Shown here piece after piece: positions 1 to 7,394 of a DNA stretch of 14,878 nucleotides. This stretch comes from Rhodospirillaceae bacterium. GTDB lineage: Bacteria; Pseudomonadota; Alphaproteobacteria; UBA8366; GCA-2717185. The notes under the pieces are model-generated. The model made no database searches. It worked only from the letters and a program-made list of their open reading frames with translations, and was not told the origin of the DNA. Both the position numbers and the translations under genes were made by a program. Location: NCBI GenBank assembly GCA_002717185.1, contig PBDC01000110.1, positions 1 through 14,878 on the forward strand, written 5' to 3'. The stretch's first letter is position 1, and each line of letters starts with the position of its first letter.

Positions 1-75
1 CAGTTCGATTTATCCTCCGTGATACGGTCCTCCAAGGAAGACACCAACCGCCTCTCCGTGAAATTTGTCGCCTAG
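1..75 (+). CDS. Possible 3' end of an unidentified gene
   Basis: Plus-strand frame 1 is open from the window edge to a TAG at 73-75 and would give a 24-residue C-terminal tail ending RLSVKFVA. About two thirds of its third codon positions are G or C, which fits the coding style of the real genes here. A gene ending here would converge on mobA, which ends at 162. The overlapping minus-strand frames are also partly open but have poorer third-position composition and no start codon. The piece is too short to identify, and no family was recognised. A minus-strand GGAGG at positions 14-18 could alternatively be the ribosome binding site of a minus-strand gene beginning just outside the window. Confidence 0.2.
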   Translation, partial: QFDLSSVIRSSKEDTNRLSVKFVA

Positions 76-161
76 AACATCGTATACAATTGTGCGCGCC
101 CAATTACGTCCAGGACCGCATCTTCCGCTTCTCCAGCCGCATATCCAGACGGTACTCGGGG

Positions 162-818
162 CTAGCCGCCTACTTGCTCACGTCCTAGCAAGTCCTCCCT
201 CTGCTCAACCCGCGACAGTATCACTTCGGCCTGAGACAGGTCTTCGGGACGGTTGGTGTTGAAAAACGGGTCATGGGGCTCCTCCGAAAACTCGACGATG
301 GAAAGGCTATAGCGGCCTGTCCAGGTGTCGACCTTCCGTATTTCCTCATCCACAATCGCCGCACGCAGGTCGTGCCGAAGACGAACGGGCCACAATCCGC
401 AAACCGGATGTTGCCGCCCCGCCGACGCGGCACAGGCCATATCCTTTTTCGAAACCCTAATTGCCGCGCGCAAGCAGTCAACCAGGTCAGCTGGCAGGAA
501 TGGTGCATCCGTTGGTACCGTGGCAATCCACGGACAATTTGGCCGGTATTCCGCAGCCCATTCCATCCCACTCAGAACGCCCGCCAAAGGCCCGACATTA
601 CCTAAAATCGAGTCACCAATTACCGGCAGACCGTATTCGGCGAACCGGTCTGCATCGCCATTAGCATTCAAGGCCAGAGCGGCTACCTGAGGATGCATGG
701 TCTCCACGATGCGAGAAAGAATGGTGCGTCCGCCCAGTGATCGCAGGCATTTGTCACCGCCACCCATACGACGCGCCAGACCACCTGCCAGAAGGATACC
801 GACAACCCCACCCGTCAT
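162..818 (-). CDS. mobA: Molybdenum cofactor guanylyltransferase MobA
   Basis: MobA joins GMP from GTP to molybdopterin, giving the guanine dinucleotide form of the Mo cofactor used by DMSO-reductase-family enzymes such as formate dehydrogenase; it is cytosolic. The 218-residue product has the nucleotidyltransferase signature LAGGLARRMGGGDK at residues 10-23, a NANGD segment at 51-55, GPLAG at 76-80, and the metal-binding TDAPF at 103-107 (usually a D-x-P-F type motif). Its length is normal for the family. The ATG overlaps the TGA of the preceding small ORF as ATGA at 815-818, and no clear Shine-Dalgarno sequence is visible, so translation is probably coupled. It is the last gene of the fdhD set. 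MobA versus a related MocA/CDP-type transferase cannot be fully excluded, but the context with fdhD and moaA supports MobA. Confidence 0.92.
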   Translation of the reverse strand: MTGGVVGILLAGGLARRMGGGDKCLRSLGGRTILSRIVETMHPQVAALALNANGDADRFAEYGLPVIGDSILGNVGPLAGVLSGMEWAAEYRPNCPWIATVPTDAPFLPADLVDCLRAAIRVSKKDMACAASAGRQHPVCGLWPVRLRHDLRAAIVDEEIRKVDTWTGRYSLSIVEFSEEPHDPFFNTNRPEDLSQAEVILSRVEQREDLLGREQVGG

Positions 819-1078
819 CGGACACGAACTTCATGGCAGGCCTGGCTTGGGTTCCAGCCAACATATTTGGACGCATAAAGCACCGCACCCGCATATCCAT
901 TTATATCGTTAACTGCTTTGGAGTGTTCGATATCTGTCAGCAGGATGCACCAGGCAGAGCCCGTGCATAGGGTACGTCCACGCTCACATACCAGAACAGT
1001 CATTATGGCCTGCCGGTTAAACAAAAGGTTAAAGAAACGAGTGCTGACTGCCCGTTCCAGAAAAGGTCGCGCATTCAC
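815..1078 (-). CDS. Small hypothetical protein between fdhD and mobA
   Basis: An 87-residue ORF beginning with GTG at 1078. Its start overlaps the stop of the preceding small ORF as GTGA, and its TGA overlaps the mobA ATG as ATGA. An internal ATG at 1003 would give a 62-residue form with no coupling to the upstream gene. The product has basic and hydrophobic stretches and cysteines at VLVCERG, TLCTG, AWCILL and QACHE, but no family was recognised. The case for a real gene is positional: the four-gene string has stop/start overlaps at every junction. Against it, the composition is unremarkable and no ribosome binding site is seen. If real, a role in Mo cofactor delivery or formate dehydrogenase maturation is a guess from position only. 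Confidence 0.45.
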   Translation of the reverse strand: MNARPFLERAVSTRFFNLLFNRQAIMTVLVCERGRTLCTGSAWCILLTDIEHSKAVNDINGYAGAVLYASKYVGWNPSQACHEVRVR

Positions 1079-1266
1079 GGTGCCTGACCGTTAAATCGCT
1101 GTACCTTTTCAGTGAAACCGCCGCACTCGAGAGTTGGGATGGGATTTTGCGAACTTTGCAGCCATTCGGTGTTCTCGTCGATTGCGGCATCAACAACACA
1201 TTGCCCCTCAATCGGATCAAACAAAAACGGATCACTGCAAGTTTCCGCTTCGGTCATGGTGCCCAT
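1075..1266 (-). CDS. Small acidic hypothetical protein coupled to fdhD
   Basis: A 63-residue ORF directly after fdhD. The ATG at 1266-1264 shares its first base with the end of the fdhD TGA (TGATG), so translation is likely coupled by re-initiation. A TTG one codon upstream and an ATG three codons downstream are alternative starts. The product is acidic (about eleven Asp or Glu against two Lys or Arg), with three cysteines at residues 10, 23 and 48 and a proline-rich PIPTLECGG stretch near the C-terminus. No domain or family was recognised and no membrane segment is seen. The three cysteines next to the sulfurtransferase FdhD are suggestive, but a function cannot be assigned. Confidence 0.5.
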   Translation of the reverse strand: MGTMTEAETCSDPFLFDPIEGQCVVDAAIDENTEWLQSSQNPIPTLECGGFTEKVQRFNGQAP

Positions 1267-2138
1267 CAACTGTACGTCGCGGCTTTGCGTTGCAGCTTTC
1301 GCGGCTCGTCTGCCACCCCTGTCGGGTCGGAATCGTAAATGATGCGATTTTCGCCCGAAAGGGCAACGAAGCGCTGCCCGCGCGCCCGGCCGATCAGAGT
1401 GAGACCAGCCTGCCGCGCCAGTTCGATCCCCCAGACCGTAAAGCCTGAACGAGACACCAGGATTGGTATGCCCATCTGCACCGTTTTTATTACCATTTCC
1501 GAGGTGAGCCGCCCGGTCGTGTAAAAGATCTTATCTATTGGTGAGATATCGTTCAGCGCCATATAACCGGCGATTTTGTCTATCGCGTTATGTCGCCCGA
1601 CATCCTCCATATAAAGCAGGGGCCGGTCCGCTTCAGCCAGCACGCAGCCATGGATCGCACCGGCTTCGATATAGAGGCTCGGCGTCGTATTGATGGTCTT
1701 TGTCAATGCGTAGAGCCAGGAGGTCTTGAGCACCGCGTTTGGCGACAGGACCACGTCCTCAAACCTTTCCATCAGATCGCCAAACGCCGTTCCCTGAGCA
1801 CATCCCGACGTCAGCGTCTTCTTGCGCAGCTTGTCCTCAAAATTGGTCTCGTGTTTCGTACGGACCACAACGACATCAAGATCCTCATCGTAGTCGATGC
1901 CAAGGATTTCGTCCTCCGACGCCAACATGTTCTGATTGATGAGGTAGCCAACTGCCAGATATTCAGGATAGTCGCCAATCGTCATCATCGTGACGATTTC
2001 CTGTTTGTTGAGAAACAAGGTCAGCGGACGTTCAACAACGACCGACGTTTCCACTACATCACCATTCTGATCAACTCCAGTGATGTCCTCCGTCAGTCGC
2101 GCATCGCCGGGATTAGGCTTCACGATGTACTCGCTCAT
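1266..2138 (-). CDS. fdhD: Formate dehydrogenase accessory sulfurtransferase FdhD
   Basis: FdhD passes sulfur from the cysteine desulfurase IscS to the Mo-bis-MGD cofactor so that formate dehydrogenase becomes active. The 290-residue product has the family's core: ERPLTLFLN at 36-44, TIGDYPEYLAVGYL at 53-66, the cysteine loop LTSGCAQG around 109-116, GAIHGCVLAE, MEDVGRHNAIDK, TTGRLTSEMV and a SRSGFTVWGIELARQAG block near the C-terminus. The usual CxxC loop of E. coli FdhD is here reduced to a single cysteine, Cys113. The ATG at 2138 gives a family-typical N-terminus although no obvious Shine-Dalgarno sequence precedes it. It heads the minus-strand set ending in mobA. A weak promoter-like TTAATA lies upstream on the minus strand near 2190. 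Confidence 0.95.
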   Translation of the reverse strand: MSEYIVKPNPGDARLTEDITGVDQNGDVVETSVVVERPLTLFLNKQEIVTMMTIGDYPEYLAVGYLINQNMLASEDEILGIDYDEDLDVVVVRTKHETNFEDKLRKKTLTSGCAQGTAFGDLMERFEDVVLSPNAVLKTSWLYALTKTINTTPSLYIEAGAIHGCVLAEADRPLLYMEDVGRHNAIDKIAGYMALNDISPIDKIFYTTGRLTSEMVIKTVQMGIPILVSRSGFTVWGIELARQAGLTLIGRARGQRFVALSGENRIIYDSDPTGVADEPRKLQRKAATYS

Positions 2139-2411
2139 GCAGAGAATATGGCCCGATTATCGCCAAGCAGCAAGCGCGAGCAGCCGAATTATTAAGTGAA
2201 AAAAGCCTGGCTATGTCTCTATTTAAGTGCTCCGCATATTGGATTTAATATCCATCACAAAATAACTCGCGCCAAGCCAACACCGCAAAGAGAGCGCCAT
2301 CGGGCACACTGGACATGACTGTGCAGTAGGCCAGCGCCCTAAAACACCTAAGTTCGCAAACATCCTCAGTTTGCGCTTCCTGGGACGACGGAGGGTCATT
2401 AGAGTATTGCC
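2139..2411. other. Divergent spacer upstream of fdhD
   Basis: No gene is supported here. It separates minus-strand fdhD from the plus-strand cyclase remnant and amidohydrolase. On the minus strand CACTTAA occurs twice, at 2223-2229 and 2192-2198. An inverted repeat with 7-base arms CGCAAAC (2355-2361) and GTTTGCG (2369-2375), loop of seven, lies ahead of the cyclase remnant. It could be a hairpin or an operator, but it has no T-run and its role is unknown. A 66-codon minus-strand open frame at 2223-2423 resembles nothing and was not called. Confidence 0.4.
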
Positions 2412-2558
2412 ATGATTGACCATGAGCAGAGACGCTTAGCCAAAATAATTCTGGCTGACGCCGCAGACTATTCTCGCCTTATGGGATGCGATGAGCGCAA
2501 AAAGCCTCGTGCTTTCTCCAGGGCCATCCTTAAAAAAAGCCTTTATGATGACCGATAG
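2412..2558 (+). pseudogene. Truncated class III adenylate cyclase N-terminus
   Basis: A 48-codon frame starts with ATG at 2412 and ends at TAG 2556-2558. Its residues 7-28, reading RRLAKIILADAADYSRLMG followed by CDE, match the well-known alphaproteobacterial class III cyclase start of the form RRLAAILAADVxGYSRLMxxDE. That segment normally begins the catalytic domain and carries the first metal-binding Asp of the D-x-x-G/D-Y-S strand. After about residue 35 the likeness is lost, and the rest of the roughly 170-residue catalytic domain is missing. It therefore cannot be an active cyclase. The frame overlaps the start region of the following amidohydrolase. It is probably a deletion scar, though a short translated leader peptide is possible. 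Confidence 0.6.
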
Positions 2559-3588
2559 ACCAACTGCTTTCGGCCGTTTCCATCCGCCGCGCGAAGACTG
2601 GCTAGCGAAGGCTGAGCAGGAGTCAGCGCTTGAACCCGAACTGCCAATTATCGACACACACCATCATTTTTGGGCGTGGGGCCGGCAATATCAGTATCTG
2701 CTGCAGGAGCTCCGAGCTGATGCCGATTGTGGGCACAACATCGTCGCTACTGTTTTCGAGGAATGCCATTCCATGTACCGTGCCGACGGACCGGAAGAAA
2801 TGCGGGTCGTCGGCGAGACCGAATTCGTTACCGGTATTGCAGCAATGAGCCGGTCTGGCTTTTACGGCCAGACAAAGGTCGCAGTCGGCATAGTCGGCGC
2901 TGCCGACCTCACACTAGGCGAGGCCGTCGAACCGGTACTGTTGGAACAGATACGGGCGGGCGGCGGTCGTTTTTGCGGCGTGCGACATTCCGGGGCCTGG
3001 GATTTAGATCCGATTATCGGCAATAATGCCGACCGGCCCGGCCTCTATCGGGAAAAGGGTTTCGGCCGCGGTCTCGATGTGTTGGCTGGCATGGGACTGG
3101 CACTCGACGCCTGGGTCTTTCACACACAGCTTGACGATGTTATCGCCTTGGCCGACGCCCATCCCGACGCGCCCATCGTACTGTGCCATTGCGGTGGCCC
3201 ACTCGGTTACGGTCCCTATGCAGGCAAGAAGGAGATGGTCCACCGGAAATGGCTTACCCACATGACTGAACTGGCCAAGCGACCTAATGTCTTCGTCAAA
3301 CTCGGCGGCATGATGATGCGGCTCGCCGCATACGACTACAGAACAGAAGCGCGTCCCCCGACCTCCGCCGAGTTGGCAGCACTGTGGCGGCCATATATCG
3401 AGCCCTGCATCGAACTATTCGGCGCCAAACGCTGCATGGTGGAGAGCAACTTTCCGGTTGAGAGGATGGGGATCGGCTACGGCCCTCTGTGGAACACTTT
3501 TAAGCTCATCACAGCGAACGCGTCATCCGATGAGAAGGCAGCGATTTACAGCGAGACAGCAAAACAAGTCTACTCACTTTCGATTTAG
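2545..3588 (+). CDS. Amidohydrolase family (COG3618-like) TIM-barrel hydrolase
   Basis: A predicted cytosolic metal-dependent hydrolase of the amidohydrolase_2 type (PF04909), a family that hydrolyses lactones, decarboxylates or opens rings. Counting from the ATG at 2545 (347 residues), the metal-binding DTHHHFW lies at 37-43, VRHSG at 147-150 region, VFHTQLDD at 191-198, the LCHCGGP strand at 213-219, and the MVESNFPVE signature, typical of COG3618 members, at 298-306. An ATG at 2491 would add 18 residues, but that stretch lies inside the cyclase remnant in another frame, so the start at 2545 or 2548 is preferred; no good Shine-Dalgarno sequence decides it. The alpha/beta hydrolase follows 42 bases downstream and is probably co-transcribed. 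The substrate is unknown. Confidence 0.88.
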   Translation: MMTDRPTAFGRFHPPREDWLAKAEQESALEPELPIIDTHHHFWAWGRQYQYLLQELRADADCGHNIVATVFEECHSMYRADGPEEMRVVGETEFVTGIAAMSRSGFYGQTKVAVGIVGAADLTLGEAVEPVLLEQIRAGGGRFCGVRHSGAWDLDPIIGNNADRPGLYREKGFGRGLDVLAGMGLALDAWVFHTQLDDVIALADAHPDAPIVLCHCGGPLGYGPYAGKKEMVHRKWLTHMTELAKRPNVFVKLGGMMMRLAAYDYRTEARPPTSAELAALWRPYIEPCIELFGAKRCMVESNFPVERMGIGYGPLWNTFKLITANASSDEKAAIYSETAKQVYSLSI

Positions 3589-3630
3589 TAGCGGCATCTA
3601 CACCCGACACTAAAAAAAGGAAAAGACGAC

Positions 3631-4476
3631 ATGCCATATGTGCAGTCTGAGGGCGCACGCCTCTATTACGAAGTAGCGGGAACGGGAACGCCAATACTGT
3701 TCGTGCACGAATTCTCGGGGGATTTGTGGAGCTGGGAAAAACAGGTCCAGCATTTTAGCCGCCGCTACCGCTGTATCGCGTTCAACGCCCGCGGCTATCC
3801 GCCGTCGGATGTGCCGGAGCTAGCCAAGCATTACTCCCACACGCAAGCAGTGGAAGACCTGGCGACGGTGATGCGGCACCTCAAAATTAGGAGGGCTCAC
3901 ATTGTCGGCTGTTCGATGGGGTCGCGTACAACACTGGATTTTGGCCTTAAATATCCGCACAAAGCGATGTCGTTGACGATGGTCGGTCTTGGCGCGGGCG
4001 GCGATGCGCGCGACGGGGCGGCGTTCAAGCGCGCTGCTGAAGCCCGCGCGATGCTGTACGAAGGAGGCGCCCTCGTCGAAGCGTTGAAGGAGATCAAACA
4101 GGCGGATAACCGGATCCAGCTCAAACGGAAGAATCCGCGTGCCTTCAAGGATTTCTGCGAGCGCTTTATGCAACATTCGGGACAAGGCTGCGCCCACGTA
4201 ACCCGTCGAGTGATGGCGCGTCGGCCCTCCCTATTCGCAATGACAAAACCACTGGAGGCGATGAAACTTCCGTCGCATGTGATCGTTGGCGATGAAGACA
4301 CCGGCGCCTTGGAGGCCAGCCTGTTCATTAAACAAGTCTGTCCGGCAGCGCGGCTGTCAGTCTTGCCAGCAACCGGCCATCTAGTGAATTTGGAAGAACC
4401 CGATCTATTCCATAGGCTGACTGAAGATTTCTTCGCGCTGGTGGAAACAAAAAAATGGCGCCCTCGCGGCCAGTGA
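3631..4476 (+). CDS. Alpha/beta hydrolase
   Basis: A 281-residue serine hydrolase of the alpha/beta fold, predicted cytosolic and without a signal peptide. The nucleophile elbow is G-C-S-M-G at 93-97 (Ser95). The likely acid is Asp223 in VGDEDTG, and the base is His250 in ATGHLVNLEEP. The oxyanion segment reads FVHEFSG at 24-30, with HE in place of the commoner HG. An AAGGA lies upstream of the ATG at 3631. It probably shares a transcript with the amidohydrolase. With the Baeyer-Villiger-type monooxygenase transcribed towards it, cleavage of an ester or lactone product is an attractive but unproven role. The family also contains C-C hydrolases, dehalogenases and lactonases, so the substrate cannot be named. 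Confidence 0.9.
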   Translation: MPYVQSEGARLYYEVAGTGTPILFVHEFSGDLWSWEKQVQHFSRRYRCIAFNARGYPPSDVPELAKHYSHTQAVEDLATVMRHLKIRRAHIVGCSMGSRTTLDFGLKYPHKAMSLTMVGLGAGGDARDGAAFKRAAEARAMLYEGGALVEALKEIKQADNRIQLKRKNPRAFKDFCERFMQHSGQGCAHVTRRVMARRPSLFAMTKPLEAMKLPSHVIVGDEDTGALEASLFIKQVCPAARLSVLPATGHLVNLEEPDLFHRLTEDFFALVETKKWRPRGQ

Positions 4477-4493
4477 CCAAAATCTAATTTTGG
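4477..4493. terminator. Bidirectional hairpin between convergent genes
   Basis: A perfect inverted repeat with arms CCAAAAT (4477-4483) and ATTTTGG (4487-4493) and a 3-base loop begins immediately after the hydrolase stop codon. A second pairing option, GCGGCC at 4466-4471 with GGCCGC at 4492-4497, would make an alternative larger stem. The position in the 42 bases between two convergent genes fits a shared terminator. The A/T-rich arms supply T residues in both directions, but there is no long T-run. Confidence 0.5.
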
Positions 4494-4518
4494 CCGCAGA
4501 CCAGTCGGCGGAACACCG

Positions 4519-6111
4519 TCACCGAAACACGAAACCTTCGTAGCCGTTAGCCTCGCAATCGCTCAAATGGTCGCGATAGGCATCGCTGTTTGGGTAGTTG
4601 AGGAGCTGGCGCTTCTTACCAGGGATATTGGCAGCCATGTACCAGGAGTCGGTGCGGCCGAACAGTGTGCTCTCGGACAACTCAGCGAGATGAGCCGACC
4701 ACGCCTGCCCCATCTCGACAGTCGTCTCAGCAACCTTTTCACCACGTCGGCGCATCCGCTGGAGCAGGCGGGTTACCCAATCCCCCTGGAACTCGGCACA
4801 GGTCGGCCCATTGCAAAAAGCGGTGGCACTCTGCGGGCCGTAGAGCATCAGCATATTGGGGAAACCAGGTACCGACATACCGAGATGCGTCTCAACACCA
4901 CCAGCCCAAGCATCGGCCAGCGTACGGTCATCGGTGCCACGGATGTCAATGGCAGTCAGTCCGCCTGTGTTGGCATCAAAGCCAGTGGCAAGAACCAGGA
5001 CGTCCAACTCGAATAGCGCGTCAGAGGTCTGCAAACCGGCTGGTTCTATGGTTTCGACGGGCGTGGCCCGCAAATCGACCAGTTCTACGTTGGGCCGGTT
5101 GAAGCACTCATAAAAATTCTGCTCGAGCGACGGCCGCTTGGTACCAAACGGATAAGGAGGCTCAATCGGGGCCAGCAGATCGGCGACAATTGGGTCGTCA
5201 ACTCGGGCCCGGGTCTTGTCGCGCCAGAAATCATAAGCCGTTCGGTTGGCGGCTTCGTCGATCAAAATATCATTGAAAGTACCAATCCAGAACCGGAAAC
5301 CACCCCACTGCCAAGCTGTCTCAAAAACCTCCTCGCGCTCTGTTTCAGTCACGTCAAACGCGCCAACGTTTGGTCGGACTATGTCACAGAAATTGCCTGG
5401 CGGCACATTGCGCCGCGCGAACATTTCCGGATAGTTGACCTTAGCAGCCGCTTGCGACGCGGGCTTAAGCCGGCGCTGCTGCATGGGCAGCGCGGTATTT
5501 GGCGTTCGTTGGAAGACGGTGAGACGTTCGGCAAGTGGCGCCACCTCCTGGATAACCTGCACGCCACTGGCACCGGTCCCAATGATCCCGACGCGCTGGC
5601 CCAGGAAATCGACGCCGCCTTCAGGCCATGTCGCGGTGTGGTGACAGGTCCCGGCAAAACTTTTGAGACCAGCTAGATCAGGCGTGTAGGGTATCGAGCC
5701 GAAACCGGTGCATATCAGCAGCATAGAACAACTGTAGCGGCGCCCACCCTCCGCGATGAGCGTCCAACTGCCCTGGCCGTCGAAGCGGCAAGTTTTGATC
5801 CGCGTTTCCAAATCAATGTCCCGGCTGAGATCTAGAGCCCGATCAATATGCTCGAAATAACGCACCAATTCGTCGCGTCCAGGAAACCGTTCACTCCAAA
5901 CCCAGTCGCGCCAACACGGCTCCATCGAAAACTCATAGTTCGGCACATGCGAGTCGACCCGTGCACCGGGATAACGATTAGCCTGCCAGACCCCGCCCAA
6001 GCCGGACTGAGCCTCGACTAACCGCACAGACAAGCCTTCCTCCCGCAAGCTGTGCAGCAAATAGAGGCCGCTAAACCCGGCCCCGACGATCACGGCATCG
6101 AACGTCTCCAT
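4519..6111 (-). CDS. Flavin-containing, Baeyer-Villiger-type monooxygenase
   Basis: A 530-residue FAD- and NADPH-dependent monooxygenase, predicted soluble. The FAD Rossmann motif GAGFSG is at 10-15, followed by GLGGVWQANRYPGARVDS around 37-54, which matches the GGTWYWNRYPGxxCD block of Baeyer-Villiger monooxygenases. The type I fingerprint FxGxxxHxxxWP is exact: Phe152, Gly154, His158, Trp162, Pro163. The NADPH-binding motif GTGASG is at 178-183, and a late ATGFD motif is also present. Length is normal for the family. Such enzymes insert oxygen next to a ketone to make an ester or lactone; some oxidise S or N instead. It is divergent from moaA, with 290 bases between starts, and convergent with the alpha/beta hydrolase, a plausible partner for opening a lactone. 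The substrate is not predictable from sequence. Confidence 0.93.
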   Translation of the reverse strand: METFDAVIVGAGFSGLYLLHSLREEGLSVRLVEAQSGLGGVWQANRYPGARVDSHVPNYEFSMEPCWRDWVWSERFPGRDELVRYFEHIDRALDLSRDIDLETRIKTCRFDGQGSWTLIAEGGRRYSCSMLLICTGFGSIPYTPDLAGLKSFAGTCHHTATWPEGGVDFLGQRVGIIGTGASGVQVIQEVAPLAERLTVFQRTPNTALPMQQRRLKPASQAAAKVNYPEMFARRNVPPGNFCDIVRPNVGAFDVTETEREEVFETAWQWGGFRFWIGTFNDILIDEAANRTAYDFWRDKTRARVDDPIVADLLAPIEPPYPFGTKRPSLEQNFYECFNRPNVELVDLRATPVETIEPAGLQTSDALFELDVLVLATGFDANTGGLTAIDIRGTDDRTLADAWAGGVETHLGMSVPGFPNMLMLYGPQSATAFCNGPTCAEFQGDWVTRLLQRMRRRGEKVAETTVEMGQAWSAHLAELSESTLFGRTDSWYMAANIPGKKRQLLNYPNSDAYRDHLSDCEANGYEGFVFR

Positions 6112-6401
6112 CCTGTTTCCCTTTTACCTGATCCCAGTCTCGTATGCGATTTCGCGCCGGGCATCGGTGGCACTTGTATTATGGTTTCATCCAGTTGGCC
6201 TAAAATATCTACTCTTACCTTGGCCCGTCGATCATCCAGAATCCCAACCGTCACCATGATTATTAAAAAAATCTAGTCTGTGATCTATCGGTAAGACGGT
6301 CAGTTCAAAACGAGCGATATTGCTTAGAACGCTTTTTCGCCCTATTTAAGTGTGTTAGCACATACGGCTACCCTGCGACGCAAGGCTTAGAGGTTAGTGA
6401 A
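6112..6401. promoter_or_regulatory. Divergent control region of the monooxygenase and moaA
   Basis: This 290-base AT-enriched region must carry promoters for both divergent genes. On the moaA side, TGTG-TTAG-CACA at 6351-6362 is a small dyad about 40 bases before the start codon. An 11-base string CTATTTAAGTG at 6342-6352 also occurs upstream of fdhD at 2219-2229. AGAGG at 6389-6393, eight bases before the ATG, is the likely moaA ribosome binding site. A minus-strand 55-codon open frame (6090-6257) overlaps the monooxygenase start; it lacks a ribosome binding site and was not called. No structure resembling the Mo-cofactor riboswitch was recognised. Confidence 0.4.
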
Positions 6402-7394
6402 ATGATCGACCCCTTCGGTCGAGAGGTTAATTATCTGCGTATTTCGGTCACCGATAGGTGCGACTTCCGTTGCGTCTATTGCATGTCGGAAGACATGACC
6501 TTTCTGCCCAAAGCTGAAATCTTGAGCCTCGAGGAACTAGAGCGGGTGTGCAGTACCTTCGTCCGGCTCGGCGTTCGTAAGCTGCGCATGACCGGCGGCG
6601 AGCCACTAGTGCGGCGAAACATCATGTGGCTGTTCCAAGCACTCGGCCGTCATTTAAAGACTGGTGACCTGGACGAGCTCACACTGACCACGAATGGCAG
6701 CCAGTTGGGGCGTTTTGCGGAAGAACTTGTCGAGGCAGGCGTGCGACGCGTTAATGTATCGCTTGATACGCTCAACCCAGACAAGTTCAAGACGATCACC
6801 CGATGGGGCCGTTTCGAACAGGTCATGGAAGGGATCGCCGCGGCGCGCAAGGCTGGGCTAAAAATTAAGATTAACGCTGTGGCGTTGAAGGGCGTCAATG
6901 ACGACGAACTCCACGACATGGTCCGCTGGTGCGGTGCCGGCGGCTACGACCTAACTTTCATCGAAGTGATGCCCATGGGTGATATCGGCGGCGAGACGCG
7001 GCTCGACCAGTATCTGCCACTTTCCATGGTCCGCGCCGAACTGATGAAACAGTGGACGCTGGTGGACAACGATTACAATTCCGGAGGCCCGGCCCGCTAT
7101 GTTGACGTAACCGAAACGGGCCAACGCATAGGCTTTATCACGCCGATGACGCATAATTTCTGCGAAGCCTGCAACCGGGTGCGGCTGACTTGTACGGGCA
7201 CCCTTTATATGTGCCTGGGTCAAGAGGACGCCGCCGACCTTCGCGCACCGGTGCGTGCCAGCCACCAGGACGACCTTCTGGAAGCGGCTATCCATGAAGC
7301 CATCGGCCGCAAGCCCAAAGGCCACGACTTTATAATCGATCGCCGGCGCGGCGATTCCGGCGTCGGGCGGCATATGAGCGTGACGGGCGGGTAA
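6402..7394 (+). CDS. moaA: GTP 3',8-cyclase MoaA
   Basis: MoaA is the radical SAM enzyme that, with MoaC, turns GTP into cyclic pyranopterin monophosphate, the first step of molybdenum cofactor synthesis. The 330-residue product has the N-terminal cluster motif CX3CX2C at Cys20, Cys24 and Cys27, the MTGGEPL SAM-binding strand at 63-69, and the C-terminal CX2CX13C cluster at Cys254, Cys257 and Cys271, with RVRLTC after the second cysteine. The protein ends in the conserved Gly-Gly tail (SVTGG) known to be needed for catalysis in the family. Length and ends are complete. It stands alone on the plus strand with an AGAGG eight bases upstream of the ATG. It supplies precursor for the MobA and FdhD functions encoded at the left end. 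Confidence 0.97.
   Translation: MIDPFGREVNYLRISVTDRCDFRCVYCMSEDMTFLPKAEILSLEELERVCSTFVRLGVRKLRMTGGEPLVRRNIMWLFQALGRHLKTGDLDELTLTTNGSQLGRFAEELVEAGVRRVNVSLDTLNPDKFKTITRWGRFEQVMEGIAAARKAGLKIKINAVALKGVNDDELHDMVRWCGAGGYDLTFIEVMPMGDIGGETRLDQYLPLSMVRAELMKQWTLVDNDYNSGGPARYVDVTETGQRIGFITPMTHNFCEACNRVRLTCTGTLYMCLGQEDAADLRAPVRASHQDDLLEAAIHEAIGRKPKGHDFIIDRRRGDSGVGRHMSVTGG

Noticed and set aside
12..180. Minus-strand open frames after mobA that join by a frameshift into a protein-like tail
   Set aside because: They have no start codon and low third-position GC; the overlapping plus-strand frame ending at 75 has better coding composition.
1590..2195. Plus-strand 201-codon frame antisense to fdhD
   Set aside because: It is a shadow of the highly conserved fdhD reading frame and has no recognisable domain.
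2491..2544. Upstream ATG for the amidohydrolase adding 18 residues
   Set aside because: The extra residues lie in the cyclase remnant in another frame and match nothing in the family; kept only as an alternative start.
6090..6257. 55-codon minus-strand frame overlapping the monooxygenase start
   Set aside because: There is no ribosome binding site, no recognised family, and it overlaps the start of a clear gene out of frame.
6112..6401. Mo-cofactor riboswitch upstream of moaA
   Set aside because: No extended paired structure of the expected kind could be read in this AT-rich region; only a four-base dyad was found.
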